A stretch of DNA of 64,000 nt from Knufia peltigerae. Its lineage: Eukaryota > Ascomycota > Eurotiomycetes > Chaetothyriales > Trichomeriaceae. The stretch is taken from assembly GCA_030247855.1 (NCBI GenBank), contig JAPDRN010000096.1, forward strand, positions 62,001 through 126,000, given 5' to 3'. Position 1 is the stretch's first letter. Each line of letters starts with the position of its first letter. Positions 60,961-64,000 of the stretch are shown here, in pieces. Below the pieces are notes generated by a model, which was not told the origin of the DNA, ran no database searches, and saw only the letters and a list, made by a program, of their open reading frames with translations. Made by a program: the position numbers and the translations under genes.

Positions 60961-61869
60961 TCACCCCTGCAACTGCAGCCGCTCGCGCAGCAGCGGCACC
61001 AGCCAATCCAGGAACACCTGCACACGTTGCGCACGATGCTGCCGGTGCGGCAGCAACAGGGTCACCGGCAACGGCTGCGCGACATACTGCGGCATTACTT
61101 CCACCAGCGCGCCCGACTGCAGTTCCGCCTGCACGTCGTAGCGCGGAATCTGCAGCAGTCCCAGCCCCGCGACGCAGCAGGCAATCGATGCCTCGGCGTT
61201 GTTCACCCGCACCCAGCCGGCCATCGGCATCGTGCGCAGCTGCGCGCCGTCCTGCCATTCCCACGGCTCCACCCGCGCAGTGGTCGGCGATGCGTAGTTC
61301 ACCGCACGGTGCTGCTGCAGGTCGGCAGGATGCTGCGGTACGCCGTGCGCGTGCAGGTACGCAGGCGCGGCAACGTTGACGAAGTCCAGCTGGCCCAGCG
61401 TGCGGGCCACCAGGCTGGAGTCACCCAGCTGGCCCACCCTCAGCACCGCATCGCAGCCGTCCTCGATCAGATTCACCGCGCGATCGGTCATGCCCAGGTC
61501 CAGCTCGACCTGGGGGTGCCGTGCGAAGAAGTCGGGCAGGGCCGGGGCGATGATGCGGCGACCGATCCGGCTGGGCACATCGATCTTCAACAGGCCCTTC
61601 GGCTGAGCGTCGTCCTGGCGGAACAGCGACTCGGCATCTTCCATTTCGGCAATCAGGCGCAGGCAGCGCACATAGAAGGTGTCGCCGTCGTGCGTGGTAG
61701 ACACCCTGCGCGTCGAACGCTGCAGCAGGCGGGTGCCAAGCCGCTGCTCCAGTTCCGCCACGGCCGCCGAGACGGTGGAGCGGGGCAGGCCGAGCTGGTC
61801 GGCGGCGCGGGTGAAGCTGGTGCACTCCACCACTCGGGCAAAGATGCGGAAACGCTCGATCCGGTCCAT
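60961..61869 (-). CDS. LysR-family transcriptional regulator
   Basis: 302-residue regulator. The N-terminal winged helix (about residues 1-60) reads RIERFRIFARVVECTSFTRAADQLGLPRSTVS. The effector domain (90-300) contains GLLKIDVPSRIGRRIIAPALPDFFARHPQVELDLG, typical of the CrgA/AaeR-like group. It is divergent from a short-chain dehydrogenase gene across 116 bp, the classic arrangement in which the regulator controls its neighbour and itself. A T-N11-A type site could lie in that gap, but I cannot fix one. Confidence 0.93.
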   Translation of the reverse strand: MDRIERFRIFARVVECTSFTRAADQLGLPRSTVSAAVAELEQRLGTRLLQRSTRRVSTTHDGDTFYVRCLRLIAEMEDAESLFRQDDAQPKGLLKIDVPSRIGRRIIAPALPDFFARHPQVELDLGMTDRAVNLIEDGCDAVLRVGQLGDSSLVARTLGQLDFVNVAAPAYLHAHGVPQHPADLQQHRAVNYASPTTARVEPWEWQDGAQLRTMPMAGWVRVNNAEASIACCVAGLGLLQIPRYDVQAELQSGALVEVMPQYVAQPLPVTLLLPHRQHRAQRVQVFLDWLVPLLRERLQLQG

Positions 61870-61985
61870 TGTTCGCCCAGTCTGGAAAGTTAAGTCAATG
61901 TTGCGGGCTTTATCCGCAATTTCTGCACGATATCGTCGTCAGCACAGGGTTGCCACCCCGGGCGGCCCCTCCCGAGACCGAAGCC

Positions 61986-62759
61986 ATGACCGACCATTCC
62001 CTCAAGGGCAAGACCGTACTGATCGCCGGCGGCGCCAAGAACCTCGGCGGGCTGATCGCCCGCGACTTCGCCGAGCAGGGCGCCCAGGCCATCGTCATCC
62101 ACTACAACAGCGCTGCTACCCAGGCCGATGCCGAGGCAACCGTTGCAGCGGTGCAGGCCGCAGGTGCAAAGGCCGTGGCGTTGCAGGCCGATCTGACCTC
62201 GGCCGCGGCGATGGAGCGGCTGTTCGCCGACGCGGTTGCCGCCGTCGGTCGCCCTGACATCGCCATCAACACCGTCGGCAAGGTGCTGAAGAAGCCGATG
62301 CTGGAGATCAGCGAAGCGGAGTACGACCAGATGAGCGCGGTCAACGCGAAGACGGCGTTCTTCTTTCTCAAGGAGGCCGGGCGTCATGTCAACGACGGCG
62401 GCCGCATCTGCACGCTGGTCACTTCACTGCTCGGCGCGTTCACGCCGTTCTACTCCAGCTACGCGGGCACCAAGGCGCCGGTGGAACACTTCACCCGCGC
62501 AGCATCGAAGGAGTTTGGCGAGCGCGGGATTTCGGTGACCGCGATCGGCCCCGGGCCGATGGATACGCCGTTCTTCTATCCGGCCGAGAGTGCCGATGCG
62601 CAGGCGTATCACAAGACCGCCGCGGCGCTGTCGGCATTCACCCGTACCGGTCTGACCGACATCGCCGACATCGTGCCGTGGATCCGCTTCCTGGTGACCG
62701 ATGGCTGGTGGATGACCGGGCAGACCATCCTGGTCAATGGTGGCTACACCACCAAGTAG
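61986..62759 (+). CDS. Short-chain dehydrogenase/reductase
   Basis: 257-residue classical-type SDR. The cofactor motif is VLIAGGAKNLGGLIARDF, a GGAKNLG variant of TGxxxGxG. NTVGKV stands in the place of NNAG. The active site is Ser-Tyr-Lys in LVTSLLGAFTPFYSSYAGTKAPVEHF, and the C-terminal WWMTGQTILVNGGYTTK is typical. The ATG at 61986 starts the family sequence. It is the likely target of the divergent LysR regulator. Substrate unknown. Confidence 0.9.
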   Translation: MTDHSLKGKTVLIAGGAKNLGGLIARDFAEQGAQAIVIHYNSAATQADAEATVAAVQAAGAKAVALQADLTSAAAMERLFADAVAAVGRPDIAINTVGKVLKKPMLEISEAEYDQMSAVNAKTAFFFLKEAGRHVNDGGRICTLVTSLLGAFTPFYSSYAGTKAPVEHFTRAASKEFGERGISVTAIGPGPMDTPFFYPAESADAQAYHKTAAALSAFTRTGLTDIADIVPWIRFLVTDGWWMTGQTILVNGGYTTK

Positions 62760-62785
62760 AGACACGCGAGGCTTGGGTTCATGCC

Positions 62786-62843
62786 GTAGATCCACGCCAT
62801 GCGTGGATGCTCCTGGCTTCATCCACGCATGGCGTGGATCTAC
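62786..62843. repeat. Inverted pair of SMAG repeats
   Basis: Forward copy 62786-62808 and reverse copy 62821-62843, 12 bp apart, each with GTAG head and CCACGC/GCGTGG stem. They lie between the tandem SDR and lipoprotein genes. Confidence 0.95.
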
Positions 62844-62919
62844 TGTTGATCCCCAAGTGGACAGCTTCAGGGCGTTCACGGGCACAATAGCGGCCAGTTC
62901 CAGGGCCGGAGCGCCTGCC

Positions 62920-63933
62920 ATGTTCTTCCGCACGACCTGCGCCTCGGCGCTGCTGCTGGTCGCCTGCAGCGGCTCTGCCACTGCGCAGACGGCAGACGCC
63001 GATGCTCTGCCGTTCCTGCATGACCTTCGGGACGTACTTGAGTGCGGTGCGAGTGCGGACGTCCAGCAGGCCGTCGTCAGCCGCCTGCGCGCGGCACGCT
63101 ATGCCGACGCGGCCGAACGACTGCCGTACCTGCGCGACTGGCGATTCGAGCAGGAGGGCGAGGATGACGATCGCCGGGTGACCGTCATCACTCCGCCACA
63201 GTCGATGACTGTCCACGGTGTCGAAGTACCGCGGCTGTTCGCTGATGCGTTCGGTTTTTCGGTTGCGCTGGACCCCGCACAGCGCGATCGTCTCGTCGCT
63301 GCGTACGGCTTGCGGCTGCAATCGAGCACGCTGCAGGAGCCGTTCGAGCTATGGTCGACGCCCTCCACACCTATCATCGTGCGCAGTGCGGGCGACGGCT
63401 ATCGACTGGGTTGCGCTCCTTCCACGAGGGGTAACGGGGCAGCCGAACGTCAGCTGCCGGTTGTTGAAGTCCAGGACCTGCAGGATGCCATCCACTGCCG
63501 CGCCGACGAAGGCAGCATGCGCCGGCTGCAGGCGTTCTGGCAGCGGCTTTACGAACAGCCGCAGTTCGAATGGCCGCAGGAAGTCCGTTCGGTCAACGAG
63601 GTGGACTACATCGTCGGCGATGATGATCTGCACCTGCTGCTGATCGGATTGCAGGCGCCCATCCAGGCGTACGGCGTTTCCACGCACACGATTGCGCTGG
63701 CGTTCGGTGGCTTCTTCGGCGCGGATCTTGGTGACGTTGCGCTGGAGCCCGTGCTTGCCCAGGCAGGCTTGGACACCTCGCACAGGGGCGGCAAGGCTGC
63801 CTGGCAGCGCCTGTTGCCGCCGGTTGCTTTCAGCGGTGGCAGTTGGATCCCACAGCACATCGTGATGCGCACCAACGAAGGCCGCGTTGTTGCCGGTTGC
63901 ACCAGCGATTACGCGCGCAGCACCACGCGCTGA
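62920..63933 (+). CDS. Hypothetical exported protein with internal duplication, probable lipoprotein
   Basis: 337-residue protein I do not recognise. The N-terminus MFFRTTCASALLLVACSGSA has a lipobox-like LVAC (Cys16); cleavage at SATAQ is the alternative. The mature part looks like two repeats of about 130-150 residues. Each opens with a Leu-Arg/Gln-Asp helix ending in Cys-(Gly/Arg)-Ala (Cys42, Cys193), has an AFGF/AFGG segment in the middle and closes with Gly-Cys (Cys165, Cys327). The ATG at 62920 has GGAG 8 bp upstream. Cys spacing of 123 and 134 suggests one disulfide per repeat. No operon partner is visible. Confidence 0.75.
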   Translation: MFFRTTCASALLLVACSGSATAQTADADALPFLHDLRDVLECGASADVQQAVVSRLRAARYADAAERLPYLRDWRFEQEGEDDDRRVTVITPPQSMTVHGVEVPRLFADAFGFSVALDPAQRDRLVAAYGLRLQSSTLQEPFELWSTPSTPIIVRSAGDGYRLGCAPSTRGNGAAERQLPVVEVQDLQDAIHCRADEGSMRRLQAFWQRLYEQPQFEWPQEVRSVNEVDYIVGDDDLHLLLIGLQAPIQAYGVSTHTIALAFGGFFGADLGDVALEPVLAQAGLDTSHRGGKAAWQRLLPPVAFSGGSWIPQHIVMRTNEGRVVAGCTSDYARSTTR

Positions 63934-64000
63934 GCTGATCTCATGCCGGGCAACCAACAGCAGGCGGGGTAGGGCGGCGCTATCGATGGACATGCAAAGG

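Noticed and set aside
60252..61379. Open frames running through the N gap and across the intergenic region
   Set aside because: They include the unknown bases, the miscalled G run and non-coding palindromes, and end inside the LysR gene on the wrong strand.

Overview
This window is high-GC Gammaproteobacterial chromosome that reads as Stenotrophomonas, most likely the S. maltophilia group. The evidence is the many GTAG-headed palindromic repeats (SMAG/REP type), a RAYT transposase embedded among them, and the gene order tolC - pcm - TetR / RND membrane-fusion protein - RND pump, which matches the smeRo-smeOP-tolC(Sm) locus of S. maltophilia. I saw no rRNA, tRNA, prophage, insertion sequence or CRISPR array.

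Layout. 1-3.8 kb: a tripartite MFS drug-efflux operon, cut at the left edge. 3.9-8.6 kb: DegV, a DsbA-like isomerase and two paired exported amidohydrolases. 8.9-12.3 kb: a subtilisin-type autotransporter protease. 12.4-21.2 kb: housekeeping genes (AMP nucleosidase, a glutaredoxin-HesB-rhodanese fusion, a polysaccharide deacetylase, AlaA, RsgA) and a DUF1704 metallopeptidase-like protein. 21.7-24.0 kb: a TonB receptor. 24.1-40.6 kb: a contiguous organic-acid region. It holds a CitMHS transporter, two O/P-type porins, a TctDE-like two-component system with its own binding protein, a DctB-like hybrid kinase, a LuxR-type response regulator, DctA and malic enzyme MaeB. 41-45 kb: a GH92 alpha-mannosidase translationally coupled to a metalloprotease-like protein. 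45.5-51.3 kb: envelope polysaccharide and lipid A genes (a GT4 glycosyltransferase, an O-antigen ligase-like protein, an LpxL-type acyltransferase, WaaA) interrupted by a RAYT gene and its repeats. 52.9-60.2 kb: the SmeOP-TolC multidrug pump and its repressor. 61-64 kb: a LysR/SDR pair and a lipoprotein with an internal duplication.

The most interesting non-coding signal is a family of long structured palindromes, five copies labelled A to E here (A 15727-15910, B 21286-21393, C 21537-21634, D 60279-60573, E 60778-60881). They lie only between convergent genes. Four share a core of about 52 bp that ends in a hairpin whose apex CATCCATG is fixed while its stem bases change in complementary fashion. 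The outer arms also differ from copy to copy yet stay nearly perfectly paired within each copy. Copy D is broken by an assembly gap (10 N at 60379-60388), and the flanking sequence looks like an unmerged, partly miscalled duplicate.
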